Source of the DNA: Malacoplasma sp. | GTDB taxonomy: Bacteria > Bacillota_I > Bacilli_A > Mycoplasmatales > Mycoplasmoidaceae | Assembly (NCBI GenBank): GCA_029258015.1 | Contig: JARHZT010000066.1 | Coordinates: forward strand, 1 to 9,376 | Direction of reading: 5' to 3' | Length of the DNA: 9,376 nucleotides | In this document: positions 1 to 8,760 of the stretch, piece by piece | Layout: every line of letters starts with the position of its first letter | Position numbering within the stretch: position 1 is the first letter of the stretch | The notes under the pieces: model-generated | Databases searched by the model: none | What the model saw: the letters and a program-made list of their open reading frames with translations, nothing else | Told to the model about the DNA's origin: nothing | Made by a program: the position numbers and the translations under genes

Positions 1-216
1 TTCTTTAATTTCAGCAATTTGAGCATGCGGGATTGCTATGCAATCTTGAAATCCTGTTGTTGATTGTTTTTCCCTCTTAACAAATGCATCAAATAATTTT
101 GTAATATCTTTTTTAAGAACTAATCCAAATTCATTAGATTTTTCAGATATAAACTTCAGACATTCATCTCTTGTCTTAGATTTATTATCCTGAATAACAA
201 AAATATTTTTAAGCAT
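1..216 (-). CDS. PTS EIIA, fructose/mannitol family (partial, N-terminal 72 residues)
   Basis: The first 72 codons of a minus-strand gene run off the left edge. The family phosphorylates incoming sugar through phosphoenolpyruvate, HPr and EIIA, with EIIA carrying the phosphate on a histidine. The visible sequence fits the fructose/mannitol/nitrogen EIIA fold: a helix ending in FVKRE (45-49), then STTGF (52-56) and CIAIPHA (59-65), where His64 is the expected phosphorylated residue. The ATG at 216 is chosen because AAGGGGG lies just upstream. The gene could be a free EIIA, or the first domain of an EIIABC permease as is common in Mollicutes; the window does not show which. It is divergent from manA, so mannose or fructose is a reasonable but unproven substrate. 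Family call is firm; substrate is inferred. Confidence 0.85.
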   Translation of the reverse strand, partial: MLKNIFVIQDNKSKTRDECLKFISEKSNEFGLVLKKDITKLFDAFVKREKQSTTGFQDCIAIPHAQIAEIKE

Positions 217-220
217 ATTC

Positions 221-244
221 CCCCTTTTTATATTTTTAAAGGAG
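221..244 (-). promoter_or_regulatory. Possible hairpin covering the ribosome binding site of the PTS gene
   Basis: On the minus strand, CTCCTTT (238-244) can pair with AAAGGGG (221-227) across a 10-nt AT loop, giving seven pairs including one G-U. The second arm is the Shine-Dalgarno of the PTS gene. Further upstream GAGGAG (295-300) could pair with the same CTCC, which would free the ribosome site. A 16-codon reading frame (228-278, minus) runs through the hairpin, ends 11 nt before the PTS start, and has no well-spaced Shine-Dalgarno of its own. The pairing is seen directly; a regulatory role is inference, and short stems arise by chance in AT-rich DNA. Confidence 0.3.
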
Positions 245-360
245 CACCAAAATAATCAATATCCCTTTTATTGACCATATTTATTTTTTAAACACTCCTC
301 ACTATAATTATATTTCTATAAACAAAAAAAATAAAAATACAACCCCTTTGTCTAAAAAGT

Positions 361-366
361 TATAAT
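361..366 (+). promoter_or_regulatory. Probable -10 box for manA
   Basis: A perfect TATAAT lies 31 bp before the manA ATG, giving a predicted leader of about 25 nt. The Shine-Dalgarno GTGGAG follows at 385-390, seven bases before the start. No convincing -35 box is present at 17-bp spacing (near 338-343); weak -35 boxes are usual in Mollicutes. The remainder of the 217-397 spacer is AT-rich, with another TATAAT on the minus strand at 307-312 that may serve the divergent PTS gene. Confidence 0.45.
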
Positions 367-397
367 TATTTAAAAGAAACAATAGTGGAGATTTTCT

Positions 398-1303
398 ATG
401 TTAGATATAAAGATTCTTTTTTTAAAACCTTATTTTGCTACAAAAATATGAGGTGGTAAAAGATTGTTTGAATATGGTTATGAATTACCAAGTGATAAGA
501 CTGGAGAAGCATTAATTATTAGTGCATTAAAAAATATGAGTTCAATAGTTTTAAATGATGGTTTAAATAATATATCTTTATATGATTTTTTTAATGAAAA
601 TAAACATTTATTTGGTGATTATCCAAACGAATATCCTTTATTAACAAAAATCATTGATGCTAATGATAAATTAAGCGTTCAAGTCCACCCTGATAATGAA
701 TACGCTAAAAAGAAACATAACTGTTTAGGAAAAACTGAATGTTGATATATTTTAGATGCAGAAGAAGATGCTGAATTAGTCTATGGATTAAAAACAAATT
801 CAGTACAAGAAACTAAAGAATTAATCGAACAAAAAGAATGAGATAGATTGCTTAACAGAATAAAAGTAAAAAAAGGCGATTTTGTTTATGTTCCTTCAGG
901 AATGGTTCATGCAATAGGGAAGGGGATATTGATTTATGAACTTCAACAATCTAGTGATATCACATATCGTTTGTATGATTATGACAGATTAGAGAATGGA
1001 AAATATAGAGATTTACACATCGAAGATTCTTTAAATGTTATAAAGTATGAATTCCCAAAACAGGAAAAAGAAGATGTAATCTTAATAGATAATGACTTTT
1101 TTAATCTTAAACATATCGCTATAAATAATTCAGAATATGATATAGACAGCAAAGACAAATATTGAACAGAAGTCACAGTAATTAGTGGTTTTGGTTCTGT
1201 AAATAATATTCCTATAAAAAAAGGGAGTTCATTTATCTTAACCCATGGCCATGAAGCTAAAATAGAAGGTAGTGTTGAGCTGTTAATATCTTATCCAAAG
1301 TAG
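398..1303 (+). CDS. manA: Mannose-6-phosphate isomerase (type I, zinc-dependent)
   Basis: A 301-residue cytoplasmic enzyme interconverting mannose-6-phosphate and fructose-6-phosphate, linking mannose use to glycolysis. The start ATG at 398 has GTGGAG seven bases upstream and gives the usual N-terminus, FLKPYFATKIWGGKRL (about 8-23). The cupin metal-site motifs are intact: QVHP with His97, GKTECW with Glu114, and GDFVYVPSGMVHAIGKG (160-176) with His171. The following YELQQSSDITYRLYDYDR (180-197) contains the conserved active-site Arg191. The length matches the short Firmicutes ManA form. Several TGA codons (for example 449-451, 743-745, 1163-1165) fall where Trp fits and break the frame under the standard code. 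The gene is divergent from a fructose-family PTS gene and is followed directly by a terminator, so it looks monocistronic. Confidence 0.96.
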
Positions 1304-1307
1304 CAAT

Positions 1308-1336
1308 AAAAACACATAGAATTACTATGTGTTTTT
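1308..1336. terminator. Bidirectional intrinsic terminator between manA and hsdS
   Basis: A 12-bp perfect stem (1308-1319 with 1325-1336) encloses the loop AATTA. An A-run on the left arm and a T-run on the right arm let it work in both directions. It begins 4 bp after the manA stop and touches the stop codon of the convergent hsdS (1336-1338), so one hairpin probably ends both transcripts. Confidence 0.85.
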
Positions 1337-2505
1337 TATATAAACATTTTATTTAAATAAAACTTCTTGTTAATTTCAAAATATTTAATATCTTCTTTTA
1401 TGCTTTCTATTATTTTTAAATGCTTTTCAAAAAATATAGATATTTTTCGTTGTTCATCGTATTTTGTTGGTGATTTAAATAAGAAATTTAAAAATGCTTC
1501 TGATTTAAGTCTTTTGCTTCCTGTTCCGGTCATATAAGACTCAAAATCACAACAAATTACCATAATATAAAAATAAAAAAATGATGTATTTATCTCTTTT
1601 ATTTTAAAAAAACTAGGTATGTCACCTGATGATACATAACCATCAAAGCAATTTGGTATTATCCCTATAGAACCTTTATGAATGTTCTGTTTACCATAAA
1701 TAAATTCCCCAGCATTTCTTATGTATTGATTAGTTGCTCCTATACGTTCTGATGCCTTAAACTTTCTTTCTTCAATTCCATTAAAGTTTAATTTAACAGA
1801 CAATCTTTTCCCAAAGTTATTTTTTATCTTTTTATTTTCTTTAAAAAAATAAGATATTTTATTTTCGCATCACACATCACTAAATTCTTTAAATCTTAAT
1901 TCAGGCAGCTCTTTATTTCCTTTAACAAACATTTTAGATAGGTAATACTTCATTTTAATTTCATATAACTCTAATTTTCTCTCCATTTTTTCAATTCTTT
2001 TATCTAGTAGTGAAAAAAAATGTGCTATTTTTTGTTGTTCTAAAAGTGTTGGTGAAGAGAAAATTGTTTTTGCAATTTTATCAATTGAAATAGAATGAGG
2101 TGTTGCATGTTTATTAACTAATGAATATCAATATTTTTGCATAAAAGACATTAAGTAATAAAGAAATAAATTATCCAATTTTTCACAAGGAATAAATGAT
2201 ATACAAACATCATTTGCCCAAAAGTTTGTTTTTATAAAATTAACAAAACCAGCGGCTCCATATTGGCACATTGTTATTGTATTCGATAATCTATTGAATT
2301 TATTATAATAACCCATCATACTTTTCCCGCCAGACATAACGGGATATGTGTCAGAATTACTAATTTGGTGTTTTGTTATCCTTTCACCTCTAATAATTTT
2401 TATTGTATTTTCAAAACGATAACAATCTCATTTATCCCTAAACCCTTCAAACCTTAATTTAGGTGAAGATAATTGTGATTTTATCATCTCTTTTTTATTG
2501 TCCAT
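1336..2505 (-). CDS. hsdS: Type I restriction-modification specificity subunit HsdS (expressed copy)
   Basis: 389 residues once TGA is read as Trp. HsdS chooses the bipartite DNA target for both the methylase (M2S) and the full R2M2S endonuclease. The layout is standard: N-terminal PKLRFEGF (about 14-21), a first target-recognition domain to about residue 150, and a central conserved helical spacer EQQKIAHFFSLLDKRIEKME (about 156-175) continuing to 195. ELPELRFKEF then opens the second TRD, and a C-terminal spacer starts at DEQRKISIFFEKHLKII. The ATG at 2505 is 4 bp after the hsdM stop, so the genes are co-transcribed and probably translationally coupled. The 5' end and central spacer are near-identical inverted copies of an hsdS cassette at 8763-9376. 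The TRD1 sequences are unrelated, which marks this as the expression site of a shuffling system. Confidence 0.95.
1940..2042 (-). repeat. Inverted repeat B, left copy (central hsdS spacer)
   Basis: These 103 bp match the reverse complement of 9274-9376 with only two mismatches (a T/C inside a T-run and an A/C changing Lys to Gln). The right copy reaches the window edge, so the repeat may be longer. It encodes the conserved spacer between TRD1 and TRD2, in the same reading frame in both genes. Recombination here would exchange one half of HsdS without breaking the frame. Confidence 0.95.
2449..2480 (-). repeat. Inverted repeat A, left copy (hsdS 5' end)
   Basis: A 32-bp perfect match to the reverse complement of 8761-8792. 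It covers codons 9-19 of the expressed hsdS (SQLSSPKLRF). Similarity fades quickly outside it: a short imperfect match on the upstream side, and only GGGTTT with a shared TGA codon downstream. The edges sit just inside the start codon and just before the variable TRD1, as expected for a crossover site that puts any TRD behind one start. Confidence 0.95.
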
Positions 2506-2509
2506 AGTC

Positions 2510-4066
2510 TTAATTAACCTCAACTAATTCAGATAACATATCTTCTATTTCTTTTTCTATCTCACTTAATTCTTTATTTATAGATTTCAATTCTAAATTA
2601 ATTTTATTTATATCTATTTCTTCTTCCTCTTCAAAAGTGTCTATATATCTTGTAATGTTTAAATTAAAATCATTTTTAGATATTTCATCAAGAGAAACAT
2701 TTCTAGAATACTTTTCTATATCTTTTCTAAAAATATATGTATCCACAATTTTATTTACATTATCTTGAGAAAGTATATTTTGGTTTTTTCCTTTTATAAA
2801 TTCTGCACTAGCATCAATAAATAGAACTTTATCATTACTATTTCTATTTTTTCTAAATACTAAAATGCATGAAGGTATAGTAGTTCCATAAAAGATATTT
2901 GCAGGCAATCCAATAACTGCATCAAGTCAATTCTTGTTTTTTATTATATGAGTTCTAATTGTCCCTTCTGATGCAGATCTAAATAAAACACCATGCGGAA
3001 CAACAGATGCCATTATACCTTCATCTGATAAGTGAAAAAGCATGTGTTGTATAAAAGCATAATCCATCTTAGATTTTGGAGCTAATTTTCCATATTCGTT
3101 AAACCTTTGATCTGAAAGCATTGATTCAGGAGCACTTCATGGTAATGAAAAAGGCGGATTCGCCACAATAGCATCAAATTTCATAATATTTCCACTTTTA
3201 TCATGTGTATGTTGTGGGTGTAATATCGTGTCTTGATTTTTTATATTGAATTCATGGAATTTTTTTCCTCTTAAAAACATATTCATTCTTGCTAAATTAT
3301 ATGTTGTACTTTTCATTTCTTGCCCATATAAAGTTCCAACATTTGTAAGTTTAGAAACTTGCAGAAGTAGAGAACCAGAACCACAAGTTGGATCATAAGC
3401 ACTTCTTAAATCTTTTTTATTAGATGTCACAATTCTTGCTAGAACTGTAGATACTTCTTGTGGAGTATAAAATTCACCTGCTTTTTTTCCAGCTGATTTC
3501 GCGAAATTAGCAATTAAATGCTCATATGCATCTCCTAGAATATCTATTTCTGCATCATCATAAGAAAAATCTATTTCTGATAATTTAATAATTACATGAG
3601 AAAGTCTCTTATTTTTTTCTTCTTCACTATTTCCTAATTTAGATGAAGAAATATTTATATCACTAAATAAATCTCTAAAATCATCTTCTGATTCATGCGC
3701 ATAACTTGATTCCTCAAGATTTTTTAATGACTCTTCTATTAGACTTAAAACATTTTCATTATCATTTATTTTTTTTACTCATGTATGGAATAAATGCTCT
3801 TGATTTATTAAATATCCAAGATCTATTTGCAATCTCTTTTCTAAAATATTTTTAATATCATCATTGTCATTTAAATCAAAATAAGTTACTCCATCATTTT
3901 CTAATAATTTATTTGCTTTATTTATAAAATTCTCACTTAAATATTTATAAAATATAAAGCCTAAAATATAATTTCTATATTCTGATGCATCCATTGATTT
4001 TCTAAGTTCATCACAAATAGAATCTAATGCTTGAAATAGTTCGTTTTTTTGTTTTTTTGATATCAT
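2510..4066 (-). CDS. hsdM: Type I restriction-modification DNA methyltransferase HsdM (N6-adenine)
   Basis: 518 residues, the normal size. With HsdS it methylates adenine in the target, protecting host DNA and providing the core of the restriction complex. The N-terminal helical domain begins KKQKNELFQALDSICDELRK. The catalytic domain has GEFYTP (197-202), the SAM-binding motif I DPTCGSG (225-231) and the adenine-methylase motif IV NPPF (303-306). A coiled-coil tail rich in Glu and Lys ends the protein and probably contacts HsdS. TGA codes Trp at 3779-3781 and after FSLP, among others. The ATG at 4066 has GAGGAATT just upstream, overlapping the hsdR stop 7 bp away; hsdS starts 4 bp after hsdM. 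All key motifs are intact, so the gene should be functional. Confidence 0.97.
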
Positions 4067-4073
4067 AATTCCT

Positions 4074-6986
4074 CTATCTATTTAAATATTTATTTGTAAA
4101 ATTTAATCCTAAATCTATATCTAATGATTCTAGAAATAAAATTGTTTTGTTTGATAAATTAATTCTTTCTTGAAGTTTTAATTGACCTTTAATTGATTTT
4201 TCAATCAAATCTATGTAGTTTATGAAGTCTTTATCTTCTTTACCTTTTTTTAAATATACTTCTTTCAAATTTTCGTACTCAATATTATTTTCGATAGCAT
4301 AGTCATATATTTTATCTTCAATGTAATTGAATTTAAAATCTTGAAATGCTTCTGCCACATTTTTATCATGTCAATTATCATATGAATTTGACAGCATTTT
4401 TCTCTTTCACTCCATAACAAATTCTTCAATTAGTTTTGCTTTTGAATTTTTACCGTGTTTTTGAATTTTTTCTAATATTTCATCTATTTTTATTTCAATA
4501 TCTACAATATCAATGTCCAGTTTTACATTTTTTAATAATTCAATAATGTAATCGTAATTAATATCATTTATATCTAAAATTTCCATTTCAAAATCTATAT
4601 CATTAAGAACGGATTCCTTAACTTCTTTATTTTTACTTTCTTTATATATAAGATTGTAAACAGCATTGTATTCATCAATTTCTTTTGGAGTAAGATTGAT
4701 TTTTTCGTTATTGTACATTATAAAATTTTGAGCTATCGACAGAAGTTTATTAAGAATTTTCATACTTATAATAAAATCTTTTTTTCTTAATTCACTTCTT
4801 TCGTTTTTTATCTCATCTACTGATTTTCAATTATTTGTTATTTTTTCTATTTCAGTATTTATTTTTTCATATAAATCTTCTAGACTATCTTTGAAAATTA
4901 TTTGATCAGCAAATTTCTCATTATTGTATATGCATATTGATTCTTCAAAGTCTTTTTTGAAAGTTCTAATAGAAACAATATTAGCAAGATCCTTCCCTTC
5001 GCAAATTCTATTAGCTCTAGAAATTGTTTGTATTAAATCATACGATACAAGTTTTCTATCCAAATAAACTGTATTTATTCACTTGGAATCAAATCCTGTA
5101 GTCAACATTCTAACTACAATTATCATTTCTATATCGGGATTTTTTTCTTTCAATTTAGATTGAATATTTGATGAATATTGCTTAAAACTACTTTCTGAGA
5201 AATGAGTTTTATATATTTTGTTGAAATCATGAATTATTGCTTCTAATTCAGTTCTTACATCTTTAATTACTTCATTATCTAAATTATTCTCATTTATGCA
5301 TTCATCATTATTATTGTTACTAAATAGAGTAGCAATCCTAAACATAGGATATTTATCTCTGAATTTCCAATAATATTTAATTGCTGATTCAATATCTGTC
5401 ACTACCATCATTGATTTAAATAATGAGTTTTTTGTCAATTTGCTATTATTTTTTCATATGAAATCAACAACTTTATCCATATATTTATCAGATTTAAAAA
5501 ATTCCTCTTTATCTATACCTTCTACTTCTATATCATTTGATACATTCAATGTCTTTTTTATACCTTTTATATATTGAACAAAGAAATTTAATACATTACC
5601 GTCTGCAATAGCATCTTTCATTAAATATGAATGAATATTAACACCAAATATCTCTTTTGTGGTTAATGCATCTTTTTTAGAATTCTTTAAGAATATTGGT
5701 GTTCCTGTAAAACCAAAAAACCTTGATTTTACAAACTTCCTTCTAATCAATTTATGCATTTCTCCAAATTGTGTTCTATGACATTCATCAATAATAAAAA
5801 TTATATTGTTTGTTAATAAATCTTTATTTTTATTCAAATAAAGTCACTCTTTTTTTAATACCTTATCCATTTTTTGTATTGTTGATACTATTATTTTAGT
5901 GGTGTTATCAACTAGTTGTTTTGCAAGAATAGAACTATTTTCTGTTTCTTCTAAATCATCAGAATTAGTACCTAAGAATTTTTTGAATTCTTTTATTGTT
6001 TGATCATTTAAATCTCTTCTGTCTACTAAAAATATAACCTTAAATATCTCTTTATTTTGAGATAAAATTTGAGCAGTTTTAAATGATGTTAGGGTTTTAC
6101 CACTTCCTGTTGCATGTCAAATAAAGCCATTTAATTTAGTTCTCTCATCTAAATCATTTAAATCATTATTTAAATTAGAATCATTTTTTATTTTATTTAT
6201 AATATTTTCGACAGCATAAAATTGATATGGTCTAAATATCATAATCTTTTTTTCTGATTCATTGATAATCATATAATTCACTATTAATTTGAACAAGGTT
6301 TCTTTATTTAAAAAATAATTGGAAAATTCTATTAAATTAGTAAATTTTTTATTTTCATAATTAGTTCATTCAAACAAATTTTTTTTGGATACTAGTGTAT
6401 TTTGAGCATCGTGAATATTATTGGAGAAATATTTTGTTGATATATCATTTGAGATAATAAATATTTGTAGTATTTTAAATATTCCTCTATCAAATGATTG
6501 TTTTTTATATCTGTGTATTTGATTAAATGCTTCAAAAATATCTACATTTGTTTTTTTCAATTCAATCTGAACTATAGGAAATCCATTGATAAATATAGTA
6601 ACATCACTTCTATTTTTGAATTCATTTACATGAACAATTTGTCTAGAAAATTCAAATATATTGTTATTTAAGTTATTTTTATCTATGCATTTTAAACGTA
6701 TGTTTTCTTTTGGGTTTTTATTTATCAAAATAAGATCTCTTAATAATTTTGAATTTTCAAAAATATTGTTTGATTCTATTTTCTCTAAAACATATTTTTT
6801 AAAATCACATTCATCTATTTTCTTATTTTTTAACTCAATATTATTTATACGTTCTAAATGAAATTTTATATTTTTTTGAATATCAGAAATATTCTTTATA
6901 TCTTTTCTATTTACATAACCTATATTTTCTAAATGATTAATAAATTTATCTTCTAATTCTTTTTCTGATATTGTGAATTTATTCAT
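4074..6986 (-). CDS. hsdR: Type I restriction endonuclease motor subunit HsdR
   Basis: 970 residues across six TGA-separated stretches that share one frame. HsdR pumps unmodified DNA with ATP and cuts it after translocation stalls. The N-terminal nuclease shows Asp128 (in RSDV), E142-L-K144 and the downstream Q156-xxx-Y160 typical of EcoR124I-like HsdR. The superfamily 2 helicase core follows: Walker A ATGSGKT (292-298), DECH (400-403), TGTP (427-430) and motif VI QTISRANR (653-660). The C-terminal third is helical and lysine-rich, as expected for the domain that docks on the methylase. AGGAG sits 5 nt before ATG 6986. The start overlaps the end of the upstream half-S gene by 8 bp, suggesting coupled translation. 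No catalytic residue is missing, so restriction activity is plausible. Confidence 0.96.
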
Positions 6987-7548
6987 AAAAACTCCTAAAA
7001 TTTTTAATTAATTTACCTACTATATTTTGTTTTTTTTCTAAAAGACTATGCATTTTTGATAAATTATAAAAATACTTTATTTTATTTTTGGAAATAGCTT
7101 TTTTATCAAATTGAATTTCTTTAATATCTGTCAAACTATAAAATTTAGCAATTGTATTTTGTCTTTTTTTATTTTTAATATTAGAATAAACATCTTTACT
7201 ATTTAAATAAGCTCAAAGTAGCATTGCATCATTTAAATTATTTGTTCTTAATATGCAATATTGAGAAGATACAAGATATTCATGTTTTATTTCAAAATCA
7301 ACCAATATAAATTTAAGCGGATCTACTAACTTAACCAAAATATCATATTTATGTATTAAATTTTCTTTGTTTATAGTTTTTTTAAAATAGATGTATTCTC
7401 ATTCATTATCTTTATCTAATAAATAATTTGATAAATGTGGTTTTAACAATTTATATCTATAAAAAGAACATTGCTCATTATTTAAATCTATTTCATTTTT
7501 AAATCTACTCATACCTAAAAAAATATTTGAAATATCTGATATTTTCAT
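6979..7548 (-). CDS. Small HsdS-like protein, probable single target-recognition domain (half-S)
   Basis: A 189-residue gene opening the restriction operon, visible only when TGA is Trp (WEYIYF and LLWAYL). ATG 7548 follows GGAGG by 4 nt, and the stop overlaps the hsdR start. No catalytic motif is seen. The order resembles one HsdS half: a beta-rich stretch with DILVKLVDPLKFILVD (about 68-83) and YLVSSQYCILRT (about 89-100), then YLNSKDVYSNI, RQNTIAKFYSLTDIKEIQF and a lysine-rich C-terminal helix (about 160-188, LSKMHSLLEKKQNIVGKLIK). Segments such as 'SSQ-CIIR' and 'LNS' followed by a long spacer helix are typical of HsdS TRDs. I infer an S-like DNA-binding or HsdM-binding partner. It shares no obvious sequence with the two full hsdS copies here, so its role (alternative specificity subunit or control protein) is open. 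Confidence 0.55.
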
Positions 7549-7677
7549 ATTTCCTCCATGTATTTATGTTTTATAATAAAAAAACAAAAAAAACTAAGTT
7601 TTTTGTATTTTTTTATATTTTTTGATTTTTTTAAATTAAAATTTCAAAAAATTAGTTTTTTTGAAAAAGAGTTTAGT
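7549..7677. promoter_or_regulatory. Divergent promoter region of the hsd operon and fic
   Basis: A 129-bp spacer of A- and T-runs separates the divergent half-S/hsdR/hsdM/hsdS operon from fic. For the hsd side, TATTAT at 7573-7578 (minus) is a possible -10 box, giving a leader of roughly 17 nt before ATG 7548, with GGAGG at 7553-7557 (minus). No clear -35 is visible for either direction, and no single fic promoter stands out. Two inverted repeats are present: AAAAAACT/AGTTTTTT around 7588-7604, and the longer one at 7642-7666 listed separately. Because both promoters lie inside the invertible segment, they should stay attached to hsd and fic in either orientation. Confidence 0.45.
7642..7666 (+). 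promoter_or_regulatory. Inverted repeat just upstream of fic
   Basis: TTTCAAAAAA (7642-7651) and its exact complement TTTTTTGAAA (7657-7666) flank a 5-nt centre. The right arm overlaps the purine-rich ribosome site GAAAAAGAG (7663-7671), which ends six bases before the fic ATG. It could be a dimer operator, perhaps for the winged helix at the Fic C-terminus, or an RNA hairpin limiting fic translation. The repeat is seen; the function is inferred. Confidence 0.4.
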
Positions 7678-8751
7678 ATGAACAAATTAGACAAATTAAT
7701 AAATTTAAAACTAGATATCAATCATGATATTGCTAAAAAAGAAAGAAATGCTTCAAAAAGCATTTCTGAATTGCAAGGTGTTTTAAAATTTTACAATCTA
7801 AAAGAATGTTTTGAAAAAATAATTCTTTTAAAAGAAATATTAAATAACAATAAAATAGAAAATATTCATACAACTTATGTAAATTTAATATCTGCTATGA
7901 GCAATAAAAATTTACCTATGGATAAAAATACATTAAAAACTTTTTATAATATTGAGGCAATACAGAAAGCTGAAGAATATGTAAAAACATATGGTTTCAT
8001 AGATAAGAAAATTATCATAGAAATTCAAAAAATAATAAGAGGAGTTAATGAAGATATTAGAAATGATCCAAATGTTGTTATTAAAAATAGTAATAATGAA
8101 ATAGTATACATACCCATTGAAACAAAAGAAGAAATAATTGAATATTTAAATGAGTTAGAACTATTTATGAATAATGATGAAATAACATCTTGATGGACAC
8201 GGTTAAGCCCTTTAATTAAAATGATCATAATACATTTTCAATTTGAATCTATTCATCCTTTCAGTGATGGGAATGGAAGAACTGGAAGAATTTTAAATAT
8301 GATTTATCTTATTTTAAAAGATGAAATGAGTATCCCTTTATTTTCATTAAGCTATTTTATAGCAAAAAATAAAACTAAATATTATAAATTAATAAATGAT
8401 GCTAATAAAAATATTAATAATCTAGTGCATTTTATTGAATTTTTCTTAGAAGGTACTTTTACAACATGTGTTGATTCTATTAACTACATCGAAAGTATAA
8501 ATAAAACTTATTTATCTATATTAGAAAAATGAAATATAAAAAACAAAGAAAAAATAGTTCAGATATTATTTAATAAACTTTTCTTTAATATAAATGACTT
8601 TATGGATATATTAAATATTTCTAGAAATACTGCATCTAAATATATTAATTATTTGATTCAAGAAAATATTCTAATCGAAATCGAATTTGAAGGCATAAAA
8701 ACTAAAAATTATATTTTTAAAGATTTATTGAATTTTATGAATGAAATATAA
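7678..8751 (+). CDS. Fic-domain protein (probable AMP-transferase) with C-terminal winged helix
   Basis: A 357-residue protein. Fic enzymes usually move AMP or another nucleotide monophosphate from a nucleotide onto target-protein hydroxyls. The active-site motif is canonical: HPFSDGNGRTGR (193-204) with catalytic His193, the phosphate-binding loop and terminal Arg. The substrate-docking flap is recognisable at VYIPIETKEEI (143-153). Residues about 302-340 look like a winged helix (DFMDILNISRNTASKYINYL). The N-terminal segment where class II Fic proteins carry S/TxxxE(G/N) reads ASKSISELQG (25-34), so that inhibitory motif is degenerate or shifted. The start at 7678 is preferred over an in-frame ATG at 7558, whose extension is a Phe/Lys translation of T- and A-runs. 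It is divergent from the hsd operon and ends 9 bp before the silent hsdS repeat. Target unknown. Confidence 0.88.
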
Positions 8752-8760
8752 AGAGGATAT

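Noticed and set aside
228..278. A 16-residue leader peptide upstream of the PTS gene as an independent gene
   Set aside because: The nearest Shine-Dalgarno-like GAGGAG is 16 nt away and the frame is too short to judge; kept only as part of the leader-structure finding.
979..1176. Minus-strand frame inside manA
   Set aside because: Antisense shadow of a well-supported gene, with no ribosome site and no recognisable protein.
6661..6861. Plus-strand frame inside hsdR
   Set aside because: Phe/Leu-rich complement of lysine- and asparagine-rich coding sequence; no ribosome site.
4074..6986. Apparent fragmentation of hsdR, and likewise hsdM, hsdS, manA and fic, into short frames suggesting pseudogenes
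   Set aside because: All fragments lie in one frame separated only by TGA, at positions where Trp fits the family; under the Mollicute code the genes are intact and of normal length.
7558..7677. An in-frame ATG at 7558 that would extend Fic by 40 residues
   Set aside because: The extension is a Phe/Lys/Leu-rich reading of T- and A-runs, overlaps the ribosome site of the divergent gene, and lacks a Shine-Dalgarno; ATG 7678 has one and starts normal protein sequence.
8025..8228. Minus-strand frame inside fic
   Set aside because: Antisense shadow of the Fic coding region; hydrophobic only because of AT-rich composition.
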